A stretch of DNA of 64,000 nucleotides from Pseudomonas delhiensis (GCF_900187975.1 NZ_FZPC01000025.1:1-64000); one strand, 5' to 3'. Positions 34,064 to 43,003 are shown, numbered from the stretch's first letter. Notes: generated by a model from the sequence alone, not told the origin. A program made the numbers and translations.

Positions 34064-34621
34064 TCAATGGGTGGACATCAGCGACGAGCGTACGGGCATG
34101 TCGGCATACCCGGGATTCTTGCGCAGGAAGTTTTTGATCACCTGTTCCTGTCGATCCACCACGCAAAGGCTCGCGGTGGGCGAAGGTACCGAGCAGTTGC
34201 CAAGCGCCAGGAATCCGCAGTTCATCACACCGTAGAACGCTGTGGGTCGAGCGTCGAGCGGACAGCCGTAGAGTATTTCGCCCAGATAATTGATATCGCC
34301 CTGTTTAACCGTGAAACGCAGCGGTTTGCCAAAGGCCCCCATGACACCTCGGCGGGCACCCACCTTATAAAGCTCGTAGTCCCCGGCAGGCAGCCATGCG
34401 GAGTAATAATCCTTGGCGCCCCAGCCATAGCTCTTGCCCGTTCTGGTATCGCGAAACTCCAGCCAGGTACCGAAGGCGCCGCCGTCGTTATTAACCAACG
34501 CCCCTACCACCAAGCCAGCGTTCTGCGCGGAATTGACCTTTGAGTCCAGCGTCATGTCTTCAGGCATTTGCGCGCAACCGGCTATCAGCCCCATAACACA
34601 ACCCACAAGAAGTCGATGCAT
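34064..34621 (-). CDS. Lipoprotein of unknown function
   Basis: 185 residues with a lipoprotein signal (HRLLVGCVMGLIAGCAQMPE, Cys in IAGC). The mature part is probably beta-rich (GTWLEFRDTRTGKSYGWGAK; LPAGDYELYKVGARRG; GKPLRFTVKQGDINYLGEI) and has several cysteines. I do not recognise a family. The ATG at 34621 is preferred to an in-frame GTG at 34630. It is divergent from another lipoprotein gene, and both sit in AT-richer DNA with less biased codons than the flagellar genes, suggesting recent acquisition. Confidence 0.75.
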   Translation of the reverse strand: MHRLLVGCVMGLIAGCAQMPEDMTLDSKVNSAQNAGLVVGALVNNDGGAFGTWLEFRDTRTGKSYGWGAKDYYSAWLPAGDYELYKVGARRGVMGAFGKPLRFTVKQGDINYLGEILYGCPLDARPTAFYGVMNCGFLALGNCSVPSPTASLCVVDRQEQVIKNFLRKNPGYADMPVRSSLMSTH

Positions 34622-34758
34622 GTGGAACACTCAACACCTCGGCCCATCGAAAAGAATTAATAGATTTCCAGGCGCGCCTCGCATGCTGGACGCTCACATC
34701 TTCGTTCATTAGCATCGTCGCCTAGCGCTTATCCCCGGATCAAGGACGATATTCTGTC

Positions 34759-35799
34759 ATGTTCGACTTTCCCTCACTGCGTGCCGCCATCATGCTGGCC
34801 GTCCTCTCCGTGCTCAGTGGGTGCAACTTCAACGGCACTTATCCAGACGCCACCGAGCCGGATGCGGCCAAACTGCGCTTCATCAGCAACGTCGAAAACA
34901 CGACCATGACATTGTTCGACGCCAAGCACTGCGAGGGTCAGAACACCGGACTGCTCAATAACCTATTCACGACGGACACCCGGAGGCGGGTCGACATGAG
35001 CATCGCGCCCCCGGCCAACACCAGGGGTTATCTGGAAATACGACTCAAGCCTGGCAACGAAGTCTTCGTGCAAACCAACACAGTTTCTACCGGTAGTGTC
35101 TGCACTGTCTATTTCAACTTTACGCCGCAAGCAAGTTCGGAGTACGAGGTGACCTTCGACTATGTCGGCAATCGTTGCCGGGCATCACTCGAACTCCTGC
35201 GCCAAGTTGGCAACAAGGTCGTGCGTTCGCCGCTCCCCATGATCAATCAGGGGTTGCCGGCCTGTGCAGGAAGTAATGCGCTCTTCCCGAAGCCCCTTCC
35301 GGCACAACCGGACACGCCCGAGCGCACAGCGATGATCGAGCGGGTCATCGCCGAGAGCATCATTCCGGAAATGCGACCATCCCCCCAGGCAGCGCCACCG
35401 GCCGACCAGGCGAAGGCGGTCGAGCGCATGATAGAAGAACGCAAGAAGCGCATAGGCTTCACGCTGCCTGACGCCTATTGGGATGAGTATCGCCGGAGTC
35501 TCAGTCTGTTCAGCGACGACGCCACACATCTCAAGGACCGCGCCCTGCAGCTTTACACGGATGAATATCGCGCACGACTGCGCCGGACCGAAACCGATGA
35601 GATTCGGAAACTGCTGCCCGATAGCGCTTCAGCCGATGAGTCCAGAGCCCTGGCAGTCAACAACTCGATGCTGCAGTTTTACTACCACGTAAAGAACCAG
35701 GTACTGAAGGAAAGCCTGAGCAACAACCTGGCGCGCTTGGCGGATCTGGACCGGCGCTACGCCGTTTGCGATCGCTATACCGAGTGCTGGAAGAACTGA
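34759..35799 (+). CDS. Lipoprotein of unknown function (346 aa)
   Basis: A lipoprotein signal (AAIMLAVLSVLSGCNFNGTY, Cys in LSGC) is followed by a probable beta-sandwich region to about residue 160, then a helical, charged C-terminal half (AKAVERMIEERKKRIGFTLP; LKDRALQLYTDEYRARLRRT). No family recognised. Codon use includes many AT-ending codons unlike the flanking flagellar genes. It is divergent from the 185-residue lipoprotein gene; the two may share a control region at 34622-34758. Confidence 0.75.
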   Translation: MFDFPSLRAAIMLAVLSVLSGCNFNGTYPDATEPDAAKLRFISNVENTTMTLFDAKHCEGQNTGLLNNLFTTDTRRRVDMSIAPPANTRGYLEIRLKPGNEVFVQTNTVSTGSVCTVYFNFTPQASSEYEVTFDYVGNRCRASLELLRQVGNKVVRSPLPMINQGLPACAGSNALFPKPLPAQPDTPERTAMIERVIAESIIPEMRPSPQAAPPADQAKAVERMIEERKKRIGFTLPDAYWDEYRRSLSLFSDDATHLKDRALQLYTDEYRARLRRTETDEIRKLLPDSASADESRALAVNNSMLQFYYHVKNQVLKESLSNNLARLADLDRRYAVCDRYTECWKN

Positions 35800-36187
35800 C
35801 GAAGGCTGGCATCGGCGCGATTCGGACACGTCGCTCTCCATGGATGGAGTTCGGCTACGCTACCCTGGCCGGAACCTACCTAGCCCTGCAGCGCGAAGAC
35901 ACTCGCCGAACACCCTCAAATGGGATCCATACGCTCCGCAGAGATACGACTATTGCTCGCCCATCTGCAGCTAGAAGACATATCAGGCATCAAGTATCGA
36001 AGTGGATGATGTTCTTCAGACTTATGCCTGATCTTGAACAGCACTGGCCCTGAGAGCCACTCTCGATAGAAAGCGGACATTTGGAGTGGAAGGACAAGTC
36101 GGTCCTGGCTCGGAATGAGATAGCCAATTGACGCCTATGCACCGCCTGGCAGGCTCGGCACCACTCAAACAAGGGAATTTGATAGTC
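35800..36187. other. Unassigned AT-richer stretch in the islet
   Basis: No gene is supported. A 95-codon frame (35766-36053, plus strand) overlaps the lipoprotein end, has an erratic composition and no good ribosome site. It could be remnant coding sequence, but I see no recognisable domain. Confidence 0.55.
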
Positions 36188-36538
36188 ATGCGAAACTTGC
36201 TGATAGCGGCAGGGATGATGATGGCAGGTATTGCGGCAGGCAAGGAAGAGGTCCGGTTCGGACCATACGACAAACTGCCCTGCGAGCTCTACGCGATGGA
36301 GGCAGGTCGCGCCATGTGGTTCAGACAGTACGGTGAACTCCCTCCCCCTCTCCATAGCAACCACGAAGTCCCCAGGGCTTTGGAAATATTCCTTGAAGGT
36401 GTAAAGCGTGACCCTGTACATGAAACAGAAGAACAAAAGCAGCTGAGCATCAACACTTTTAGCGGCAAGATCAAAGCTTTTTGTCTGCGCGACCTAGAGA
36501 AACGACTTCGCGCCGAGCAGGGCCTCAGTGAGGAGTAA
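36188..36538 (+). CDS. Small exported protein of unknown function (116 aa)
   Basis: The ATG at 36188 follows AAGGGAATTTGATAGTC and starts a clear signal peptide (RNLLIAAGMMMAGIAAGKEE). An upstream in-frame ATG at 36128 would bury it. The mature ~95 residues are charged, with Cys residues near 35 and 100, and end in a helical stretch (LRDLEKRLRAEQGLSEE). No family recognised. It is the last gene of the AT-richer islet; flagellar genes resume 150 bases on. Confidence 0.65.
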   Translation: MRNLLIAAGMMMAGIAAGKEEVRFGPYDKLPCELYAMEAGRAMWFRQYGELPPPLHSNHEVPRALEIFLEGVKRDPVHETEEQKQLSINTFSGKIKAFCLRDLEKRLRAEQGLSEE

Positions 36539-36656
36539 TACCCGGCGTGCTGATCATCGCGGCCGCCGTTAAAAATCGCGGGCTGAATATCGAGGCCAAA
36601 GCCAACCGGAGTAATGCTGGAGCCGACGAAACAGCTACGCTCTCGCACCCCACAGG

Positions 36657-36683
36657 CAAAAAACGGCGCCCGAAGGCGCCGTG
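36657..36683 (-). terminator. Rho-independent terminator after flgN
   Basis: On the minus strand ACGGCGCC-TTCG-GGCGCCGT is followed by T7. It lies 12 bases after the flgN stop and closes the lafK-to-flgN gene row. Confidence 0.88.
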
Positions 36684-36694
36684 AAAGGCAAACT

Positions 36695-37135
36695 TCAATA
36701 CTCCGGCGAATACACCCCGTGCTCGCCCTGCCCCGCCAGCAGTTGGCCGATGATCTCGTTGTGCATCGCCAGCAGGCGGCCGTTGCGCTCGTTGAGCAGG
36801 CGGCATTCCTCGACCTGTTCGGCCAGTGCCTGCCAGTCGCGCTGCAGGATCTGGCGGCCGGCGCCGGGGAAGTGTTCGAGCAGGCGCTGCATGCCGGCGC
36901 GGCCGATGTCCAGGCCGAAGGCCTGGAGCACCCTGGCGCGGCGTTCGGCGCGTTGGCGGACGGATTCCACCAGTTCGCCGATGCGGGTGTTGCAGCGGGC
37001 GATGGCCTCGCTGTCGCGGGCCATCAGTTGGTCGTGCAGGTCCAGCAGCGCGGTGCGCAGGTACAGGTAGTCCACGCGGTCGAGGCGGATGTCGGCCTCG
37101 ATCAGTTGCAGCAGGCGGGCGCGTCTTTCGCTCAT
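36695..37135 (-). CDS. flgN: Flagellar export chaperone FlgN, lateral system
   Basis: 146 residues, helical throughout (RRARLLQLIEADIRLDRVDY, RDSEAIARCNTRIGELVESV, NERNGRLLAMHNEIIGQLLA). The last motif, with NxxN near the C-terminal helix, is the FlgN signature. It escorts FlgK and FlgL. It overlaps the flgM stop (ATGA), and the flgM-flgN pairing is standard. It lies far from the other flg genes of this cluster. Confidence 0.88.
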   Translation of the reverse strand: MSERRARLLQLIEADIRLDRVDYLYLRTALLDLHDQLMARDSEAIARCNTRIGELVESVRQRAERRARVLQAFGLDIGRAGMQRLLEHFPGAGRQILQRDWQALAEQVEECRLLNERNGRLLAMHNEIIGQLLAGQGEHGVYSPEY

Positions 37136-37413
37136 GCACCGCCGCCGTGGAAGTCGAGCATGCTGCGCGACAGCGCCTCGGGGTCGAGGGAGACCTCGCC
37201 GCGGGCCAGGGCGTCGCGGATCGCGGCGACCTTGTCCAGGTCCACTTCCGGCAGCGCGCCCAGGGCTTCCTGGACCTGCTCCAGCGGCAGCGCGCCGCTG
37301 GCGGCCGGCGCCTGGGCGGCGGGGCGGGCCGCTTCCTCGCGCTGGCTGCGCTGGGGCGCGGCGCTCTGCACGGGGGCGCCGATGACGGGCTTGAGTTGCC
37401 GGGTGATTTCCAT
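37132..37413 (-). CDS. flgM: Anti-sigma-28 factor FlgM, lateral system
   Basis: 93 residues. Disordered, Ala/Pro/Gln-rich N-terminal half, then the sigma-binding helical region (LPEVDLDKVAAIRDALARGE, VSLDPEALSRSMLDF), typical FlgM spacing. It should hold LafS until the hook is finished and FlgM is exported. A terminator-like hairpin stands in its 70-base leader after fliJ, so flgMN may have separate control. Confidence 0.9.
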   Translation of the reverse strand: MEITRQLKPVIGAPVQSAAPQRSQREEAARPAAQAPAASGALPLEQVQEALGALPEVDLDKVAAIRDALARGEVSLDPEALSRSMLDFHGGGA

Positions 37414-37425
37414 GTTCGCGTCCAG

Positions 37426-37463
37426 AAAAAAGGTGTCTACCGAGCCTCAGGCGACCGGCTCGG
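37426..37463 (-). terminator. Terminator or attenuator between fliJ and flgM
   Basis: On the minus strand CCGAGCC pairs with GGCTCGG around a 10-base loop, then after TAGACACC comes TTTTTT. The eight-base gap between stem and T-run makes it weak, so partial read-through into flgM is plausible. Confidence 0.45.
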
Positions 37464-37483
37464 CGAAGAACTTAAATCCTGCC

Positions 37484-37909
37484 TCATGCGCCCTGGCTCC
37501 GCCACCAGGTCTGCGCCGCCAGGCCGTCCTGGATCTTCTGCTCCTGGCGCGCCAGTTGCGCCTGCCATTGTTCCAGGCGCGATTCGATGACGTGCTCCAG
37601 CACCTTCTCGCCGCGCATGGCCTGCAGCAGCTCGCCCTGGATGCGCTCCAGCGCCTGCTCGGCCACCTCCAGCTCGCGCTTCTGCAGCGCCAGCATCCTG
37701 AACAGCGTGGCCTTGTACTGCTGCTGGTTGCCGCGCTGCAGCGACGTGCTGGTGGGCACCACGAAGCCGCACAGGCGCGTCAGGCCGGTGATGTTGTTGC
37801 GGTAGCGCTGGCACAGGCCACGCTGGTAGTTCACCCGGCCGAGCATCTCGCGCACGCGGTTGTGCCGCACGCTGGCCAGGCGGCGCAGGGTGTCGATCTG
37901 CTCCTTCAT
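37484..37909 (-). CDS. fliJ: Flagellar export protein FliJ, lateral system
   Basis: 141 residues, a long two-helix coiled coil typical of FliJ (QIDTLRRLASVRHNRVREML; LALQKRELEVAEQALERIQG; KVLEHVIESRLEQWQAQLAR). FliJ sits in the centre of the FliI ATPase ring and contacts FlhA. Identification rests on size, coiled-coil form and position after fliI. Its ATG overlaps the fliI stop (ATGA). Confidence 0.88.
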   Translation of the reverse strand: MKEQIDTLRRLASVRHNRVREMLGRVNYQRGLCQRYRNNITGLTRLCGFVVPTSTSLQRGNQQQYKATLFRMLALQKRELEVAEQALERIQGELLQAMRGEKVLEHVIESRLEQWQAQLARQEQKIQDGLAAQTWWRSQGA

Positions 37910-39240
37910 TGCCGCAGCACCTGTTGCAGGGTTTCCAGGCTGGCCGCCAGGTCCGCGCCTTCGTTGACCTCCTGGCGCAGGAAGCGCTCCAGCGCCGGGG
38001 CCAGTTGCACCGCGCGGTCGGTGCGGGCGTCCAGGCCGGCGGTGTAGCCGCCCAGGGGGATGAGTTCGCGGATCTTCTCGTAGCTGCCGTGCAGTTCCTT
38101 GAACTGCCGCGCCGCGCGCAGGTGCGCCGGCTCGCCCACCTGGGCCATGCAGCGGCTCACCGAGGCGCCGATGTCGATGGCCGGGTAGTGGCCGACGTCG
38201 GCCAGCCGGCGCGACAGCACGATGTGGCCGTCGAGGATGGCCCGCGCGCTGTCGGCGATCGGGTCCTGCTGGTCGTCGCCTTCGGCCAGTACCGTGTACA
38301 GCGCACTCAGGCTGCCGCTGCCGGCCACGCCATTGCCGGCGCTTTCCACCAGTTCCGGGAGCATGCCGAACACCGACGGCGGGTAGCCCTTGGTCGCCGG
38401 CGGCTCGCCCAGGGCCAGGGCGATCTCGCGCTGGGCCATGGCGTAGCGCGTCAGCGAGTCCACCAGCAGCAGCACGTCGCGGCCCTGGTCGCGGAAGTAG
38501 GCGGCGATGCCGTGGCACAGCTCGGTGGCCTTCAGGCGCATCAGCGGCGACTCGTTGGCCGGCGCCACCACTACCACGGCCTTGCGCCGGCCTTCCTCGC
38601 CGAGGGAGTGCTGGATGAACTCCTGCACCTCGCGGCCGCGCTCGCCGATCAGCCCGACCACCACCACCTCGGCCTTGGTCTGCCGGGTGATCATGCCCAG
38701 CAGCACGCTCTTGCCCACCCCGCTGCCGGCGAACAGGCCGACGCGCTGGCCCTTGCCGAGGGTCAGCAGGGCGTTGATGGCGCGCACGCCGACGTCCAGC
38801 GCCTCGGTCACCGGGCGGCGCTTGAGCGGGTTGACGCTGGGCAGCTGCGCCGAGAGCGCATCGCGCCCGCCCAGGCGGCCGCGCTCGTCCAGCGGCTCGC
38901 CGAGGCCGTTGACCACCCGCCCCAGCCAGGACTCGTCGATGCGCAGGGCGGCCTGTTCCTCGGCCGGGAACACCCGCGAGCCGGCGGCCAGGCCCACCGG
39001 TTTCTTGAACGGCATCAGGTAGGTGGTGTCGCGGTTGAAGCCGACCACCTGTGCATCCAGCAGGCTGCCGTCGGCCTGTTCGACCAGGCAGCGCTGGCCG
39101 GTGGCGCGGCGGCAGCCGAGGCTTTCCAGCAGCATGCCGGAAACCCGCACCAGGCGCCCGCTGACCTTGGCCAGCTGGACCGAATCCAGCGAGCGCAGGG
39201 CCTGGTCGAAGTCCAGGCTGAAGCTTTCGCCCAGGGCCAT
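37906..39240 (-). CDS. fliI: Flagellum-specific ATPase FliI, lateral system
   Basis: 444 residues, normal length. Walker A is GLFAGSGVGKSVLLG, Walker B VLLLVDSLTRYAMAQREIAL, with GLIGERGREVQEFI and the substrate-specificity stretch GEPPATKGYPPSVFGMLPEL. It powers type III export at the flagellar base. The ATG at 39240 lies two bases after the fliH stop; the open frame continuing upstream lies under fliH. Confidence 0.97.
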   Translation of the reverse strand: MALGESFSLDFDQALRSLDSVQLAKVSGRLVRVSGMLLESLGCRRATGQRCLVEQADGSLLDAQVVGFNRDTTYLMPFKKPVGLAAGSRVFPAEEQAALRIDESWLGRVVNGLGEPLDERGRLGGRDALSAQLPSVNPLKRRPVTEALDVGVRAINALLTLGKGQRVGLFAGSGVGKSVLLGMITRQTKAEVVVVGLIGERGREVQEFIQHSLGEEGRRKAVVVVAPANESPLMRLKATELCHGIAAYFRDQGRDVLLLVDSLTRYAMAQREIALALGEPPATKGYPPSVFGMLPELVESAGNGVAGSGSLSALYTVLAEGDDQQDPIADSARAILDGHIVLSRRLADVGHYPAIDIGASVSRCMAQVGEPAHLRAARQFKELHGSYEKIRELIPLGGYTAGLDARTDRAVQLAPALERFLRQEVNEGADLAASLETLQQVLRQ

Positions 39241-39242
39241 CG

Positions 39243-39938
39243 TCAGTCGTCGCCCAGCAGGTGTTCGCCGAGCACCTGCATGCAGCTGTCCAGGCGCTGC
39301 TGGCAGCCGATGTCGGTTTCTTCCTCGGCGGTGAGCAGGCGGCATTCGCCCATGGCCAGGCGTTCGTCGGGCACCAGGCGCCAGGCGGCGGCGCGCTCGG
39401 GGGCCAGTTCGCGGATGCGCGCGCACTCCTCGGGATTGAGCTGCAGCTGCACGCTGTCCGGCTGTTCCGGCATGGCCGCCAGGGCCTCGTCGGCCAGGCT
39501 CAGCAGCTGCGTGGGGTGCAGCGTCAGCTCGCAGCGGATGACCTGCCGGGCCACCTTCTGCACCAGTTCCAGCAATTGCTCGCGGCGCTGCGCCTCGAAG
39601 GTTTCGGCGAAGCGGCGGAACTCCCCGCACAGCCGGTCCAGCGGCTGGGCGGCGGTCTCGAAGACGCGGCGCCCCTCCTCGCGGCCTTCCTCGCGCCCCA
39701 GGCGCAGGCCCTCCTGGCGGCCCTGGCGCAGGCCCTCGTCGTGGCCGGCCTCGCGGCCCTGCTCCAGGCCCTCGCGGTAGCCCTTGTCGCTGCCCTGCTG
39801 GTAGCCCTCGGCCACGGCCTTCTGCAGCTCGGCGGGGTCGCCGCCGTGCCATTGCTCCTGCAACGCCCCGCTGCAGCGCGGCGGGAAGCGGTACGGCCGC
39901 CAGTCGCGGGCGCCGCCGCGGATCACCTTGACCGTCAT
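39243..39938 (-). CDS. fliH: Flagellar assembly protein FliH with a long glycine repeat, lateral system
   Basis: 231 residues. Residues about 44-90 form a regular GxxxG-type helix (GYQQGSDKGYREGLEQGREA, then GHDEGLRQGRQEGLRLGREE), a known FliH hallmark here unusually long. The C-terminal half is the FliI-binding V/A-ATPase stator-like domain (RREQLLELVQKVARQVIRCE; SLADEALAAMPEQPDSVQLQ). It regulates FliI. The repeat also shows at DNA level as near-repeats of CGGGCGCGAGGAAGGCCGCG type, a place where slippage could change length. Confidence 0.92.
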   Translation of the reverse strand: MTVKVIRGGARDWRPYRFPPRCSGALQEQWHGGDPAELQKAVAEGYQQGSDKGYREGLEQGREAGHDEGLRQGRQEGLRLGREEGREEGRRVFETAAQPLDRLCGEFRRFAETFEAQRREQLLELVQKVARQVIRCELTLHPTQLLSLADEALAAMPEQPDSVQLQLNPEECARIRELAPERAAAWRLVPDERLAMGECRLLTAEEETDIGCQQRLDSCMQVLGEHLLGDD

Positions 39939-39945
39939 GGCTTCC

Positions 39946-40989
39946 TCACTCCACCGTCTGTTCGCGGAACAGCTGCAGCTGGATCTCGCCTTCGGCGGCC
40001 AGCTCGCGGACCATCGCCATGATGTCGCGGCGCACCTGCTCGACGCGGCTCAGCGGCACCGGGCCCTGGCGGCGCTTGATGGCGTCCATCTGCTGCGCCT
40101 GGCGCTTGGGCATGGCACCCTGGATGGCCTTGACCAGCGCCGGTTCCGCGCCCTTGAGCGCCACCACCCACTCTTCCAGGGGGATGGCCTCGAGCAGCGC
40201 CTGCAGGGTGTCCTGGCTCTGCCGGGAGAGGATGAAGAAGTCGTACATCTCTTCCTCGATGCGCTCCACCAGGCCGGAGTCGTGGCCGCGCAGCAGCTCG
40301 AACATCTGGTTCCGGTCGCCCTTGAAGCGGTTCATGATGTCCGCCGCCTGCTTGATGCCGCGCACCTGCGAGCCCTGGGTGGAGAGCACCGCCAGGCTGC
40401 GGTCGATCAGCTGTTCCAGCTCGGCGATGACCTCGCTGCTGACCTCGCTGAGGTTGGCGATGCGGTACAGCAGCTCGTCCTGGCGCTCGGCCGGCAGGCA
40501 CTCCAGCACCTGGCTGGCCATGGACGGCGGCAGGAAGGCGAGGAACACCGCCTGCATCTGCGCGTGCTCGTTGGCGATGAGCGCGGCGAACTGCTTGGGG
40601 TCCAGCCATTCCAGGCGGGCCATCTTGGCGCGGATTTCCTCGCCGTAGATGCTGTCCAGCAGGCTGCGGGTGATGTCGCTGCCCAGGGCCTTGCCGAGCA
40701 TGCCGGCGAGGTAGCCGCGGGAGGCACCCTTGATGCTGCTCTGCTCCTTGTAGTCCTCGAAGAAGCGGCCGATCACATCCGACACCATGGGCAGCTTGAC
40801 GTTGTTCAGCCGCGCCATGGCCTGGCTGATGCTGATGATCTCCTCGCGGGAGAAGTGCCGCAGCACCCCGGCCGAGGTCTCGTCGCCCATGCTCAGCATG
40901 AGGATCGCCGCCTGCTCCATGGAGCTCATGACGCGCCGGCGCACCGGCACGCGTGCTTCGTCAGCCGACGGGGTTGAGGTCTCGCTCAT
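39946..40989 (-). CDS. fliG: Flagellar motor switch protein FliG, lateral system
   Basis: 347 residues. N-terminal FliF-binding region (SSMEQAAILMLSMGDETSAG), middle domain, and the C-terminal torque-generating domain with charged residues facing MotA (ELLRGHDSGLVERIEEEMYD, ALKGAEPALVKAIQGAMPKR). The 5' end overlaps fliF by 29 bases. Length and architecture are standard for FliG. Confidence 0.95.
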   Translation of the reverse strand: MSETSTPSADEARVPVRRRVMSSMEQAAILMLSMGDETSAGVLRHFSREEIISISQAMARLNNVKLPMVSDVIGRFFEDYKEQSSIKGASRGYLAGMLGKALGSDITRSLLDSIYGEEIRAKMARLEWLDPKQFAALIANEHAQMQAVFLAFLPPSMASQVLECLPAERQDELLYRIANLSEVSSEVIAELEQLIDRSLAVLSTQGSQVRGIKQAADIMNRFKGDRNQMFELLRGHDSGLVERIEEEMYDFFILSRQSQDTLQALLEAIPLEEWVVALKGAEPALVKAIQGAMPKRQAQQMDAIKRRQGPVPLSRVEQVRRDIMAMVRELAAEGEIQLQLFREQTVE

Positions 40990-42637
40990 TGCGCCCTATC
41001 CATTGCTTGATCACTTCGGAGACCCGCTCGGGATCGTTCTTGGCCAGCATCTGCAGGTGCTCGATCTGGTGCTCCAGGCCCGAGCCCGGCGCCGGCAGGC
41101 GGATTTCCGAGAGCGGGTTGAGTTCGCTGAACAGGCCCAGGGCGCGCGGCGCATCGCCGACCCGCGCCAGCAGGCGTTCGCCGTGCTCGTTGGCCAGCAG
41201 GGTGCCCGCGCCCTCCTCGCCCCCGGCCGGCGCCGGCTTGCGCTGGGTCAGGCTGCGCACCGCGGGGCGCACCACCAGCAGCAGCAACAGCAGGCTGACC
41301 AGGGTGAACACGCCCAGGCGCACCCAGCCCTGCAGCTGGGCGTCGTCCCACCAGCGCGCCGGCTCGTCCAGCGGCGCGGCGGCGACGAAGGGCAGCACGC
41401 CGAGCGACAGGCTGTCGCCGCGCGCGGCGTTGAAGCCCACGGCGTTCTTCACCGCCTGCTCCAGCTGCTTGCGGGTTTCCTCGCTCCAGCCACCCTCGGG
41501 GGCGGCGGCGGCGTTGATCATCACCGCCACGCTCTGCTGGCGCAGGTTGAAGGGCGCGTGCCTGACGTGGGTGATGTCCTGGTCGTAGTCGAGCTGGCGG
41601 TTGGACTCCTTGCGCTGCGAGGTGGCCGCCTTGTCCTGGCTGCCCTGGGCCTGCGGGGCCTGGGCGTTGTTCGCGCCCGGCTGCGGCTCCGGCGGCTTGG
41701 CCGGGGCGCGGTTGCTCAGCGAGCCGGGCACGCCCAGGGCCAGTTCGTCCACGGTGCTGTCGTCGCGCAGGGTCTCGCGGCGCAGGCGCGGCGTATCGCC
41801 GTAGCGCTGCAGGGTCTCTTCCTTCTGGCTGAAGTCGATGTCGGCGGCCACGCTGACGCGGTAGTTGCCCGGCCCGACGATGGGCGCCAGCACCTGCTCG
41901 ACGTTGGCCACCGCCTTCTGCTGGAAGTCGTCCACCAGTTGGCCGTTCTGCTGCGCCCCGCCCCAGGCGGCGAGCCCGCGGGAGAGCAGCACGCCGTGCT
42001 GGTCGACCACGCTGACGTTCTCCGGCTGCAGCTGCGGCACGCTGTTGGCCACCAGGTTGACCACCGCCGCCACCTGCTCGGGCTTGAGCCGGCTGCCGGG
42101 GGCCAGTTGCAGCATCACCGAGGCCTTGGCCGGCTCGCGCTGGCTGACCACGAAGGAACTCTGCTGGTCGATGGCCAGGTGCACGCGGGCCTGCTGCACT
42201 CCTTCCATGGCCATCACGGTGCGCGCCAGCTCGCCTTCCAGGCTGCGCTTCAGGCGCACATCCTGGACGAACTGGCTGGTGCCCAGCGGCTCGTCCTTGT
42301 CGAACAGCTCGTAGCCGGCCGGCACCGCGACCTTCACGCCCTTGGCCGCCAGCAGCATGCGCGCCCGCGCCAACTGGTCGTCGCGCACCAGCACCTGGCC
42401 GCTCTGCGGGTGCAGGCGGTAGGCGATGCTGTCGGCGTCCAGCACCTGCATCACCTCGGCCGCCGGGTAGGCCTCGCCGGCGCCGTACAGCGGGTGGAAG
42501 GCGCCCTGGTCGCGCCACAGGTACCAGGTGCTGCCCAGGGCCAGCAGCGCGGCGGCGCCGGCCAGGCCCAGCAGGCTCAGGCGCGGGTCCAGGCGCAGCT
42601 TGTCCAGGGGCAGGCGGTTCTTGATCTTGTGCAGCAC
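40961..42637 (-). CDS. fliF: Flagellar MS-ring protein FliF, lateral system
   Basis: 558 residues with two membrane helices (about 21-40, LSLLGLAGAAALLALGSTWY; about 445-465, LGVFTLVSLLLLLLVVRPAV). Ring-building motifs are visible (YPAAEVMQVLDADSIAYRLH; VMAMEGVQQARVHLAIDQQS; PAKASVMLQLAPGSRLKPEQ). The C-terminal FliG-binding tail is present (LEHQIEHLQMLAKNDPERVS, EVIKQWI). It forms the inner-membrane base ring. Confidence 0.96.
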   Translation of the reverse strand: MLHKIKNRLPLDKLRLDPRLSLLGLAGAAALLALGSTWYLWRDQGAFHPLYGAGEAYPAAEVMQVLDADSIAYRLHPQSGQVLVRDDQLARARMLLAAKGVKVAVPAGYELFDKDEPLGTSQFVQDVRLKRSLEGELARTVMAMEGVQQARVHLAIDQQSSFVVSQREPAKASVMLQLAPGSRLKPEQVAAVVNLVANSVPQLQPENVSVVDQHGVLLSRGLAAWGGAQQNGQLVDDFQQKAVANVEQVLAPIVGPGNYRVSVAADIDFSQKEETLQRYGDTPRLRRETLRDDSTVDELALGVPGSLSNRAPAKPPEPQPGANNAQAPQAQGSQDKAATSQRKESNRQLDYDQDITHVRHAPFNLRQQSVAVMINAAAAPEGGWSEETRKQLEQAVKNAVGFNAARGDSLSLGVLPFVAAAPLDEPARWWDDAQLQGWVRLGVFTLVSLLLLLLVVRPAVRSLTQRKPAPAGGEEGAGTLLANEHGERLLARVGDAPRALGLFSELNPLSEIRLPAPGSGLEHQIEHLQMLAKNDPERVSEVIKQWIGRNERDLNPVG

Positions 42638-42657
42638 GGTTCAGCCCTTGTGCGCCG

Positions 42658-42990
42658 TCACAGCGGCATGTTCATGACTTGGTCGAAGGCGGTGGCGAGC
42701 TTGTTGCGCACCTGCAGCAGCGCGCTGAAGGACACGCTGGCCTGCTGGCTCTGGACCATGGCGCCGGCCAGGTCGTCGCTGCGCCCGCTGTCCACCGCGG
42801 CCATGGCCTGGCTGGCCTGGTGCTGCTGGGCGTCGACGGCGCGCAGGGCGTCCTCGAAGGCGTTGCCGAAGCCGGGCTCGGCGGCGCCGCCGGGCGCCGG
42901 GCTGGCCGGGCGGATGGGCGCGGCCGACAGCTCGCGCAACTGCTGCATCTGCCCGAGCATCTCGCTGCGGGCCTGCTCGATGGGGTTCAT
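42658..42990 (-). CDS. fliE: Flagellar MS-ring/rod junction protein FliE, lateral system
   Basis: 110 residues. The C-terminal region VQSQQASVSFSALLQVRNKL with AFDQVMNMPL is the FliE signature; the middle contains FGNAFEDALRAVDAQQHQA. FliE joins the MS ring to the rod. It is 13 bases after lafK (ribosome site GAGAGTCGCC) and 20 before fliF. Confidence 0.94.
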   Translation of the reverse strand: MNPIEQARSEMLGQMQQLRELSAAPIRPASPAPGGAAEPGFGNAFEDALRAVDAQQHQASQAMAAVDSGRSDDLAGAMVQSQQASVSFSALLQVRNKLATAFDQVMNMPL

Positions 42991-43003
42991 GGCGACTCTC
43001 GCG

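Noticed and set aside
35766..36053. 95-codon frame in the AT-richer islet
   Set aside because: Overlaps the end of the lipoprotein gene, has no good ribosome site and no domain or signal peptide.
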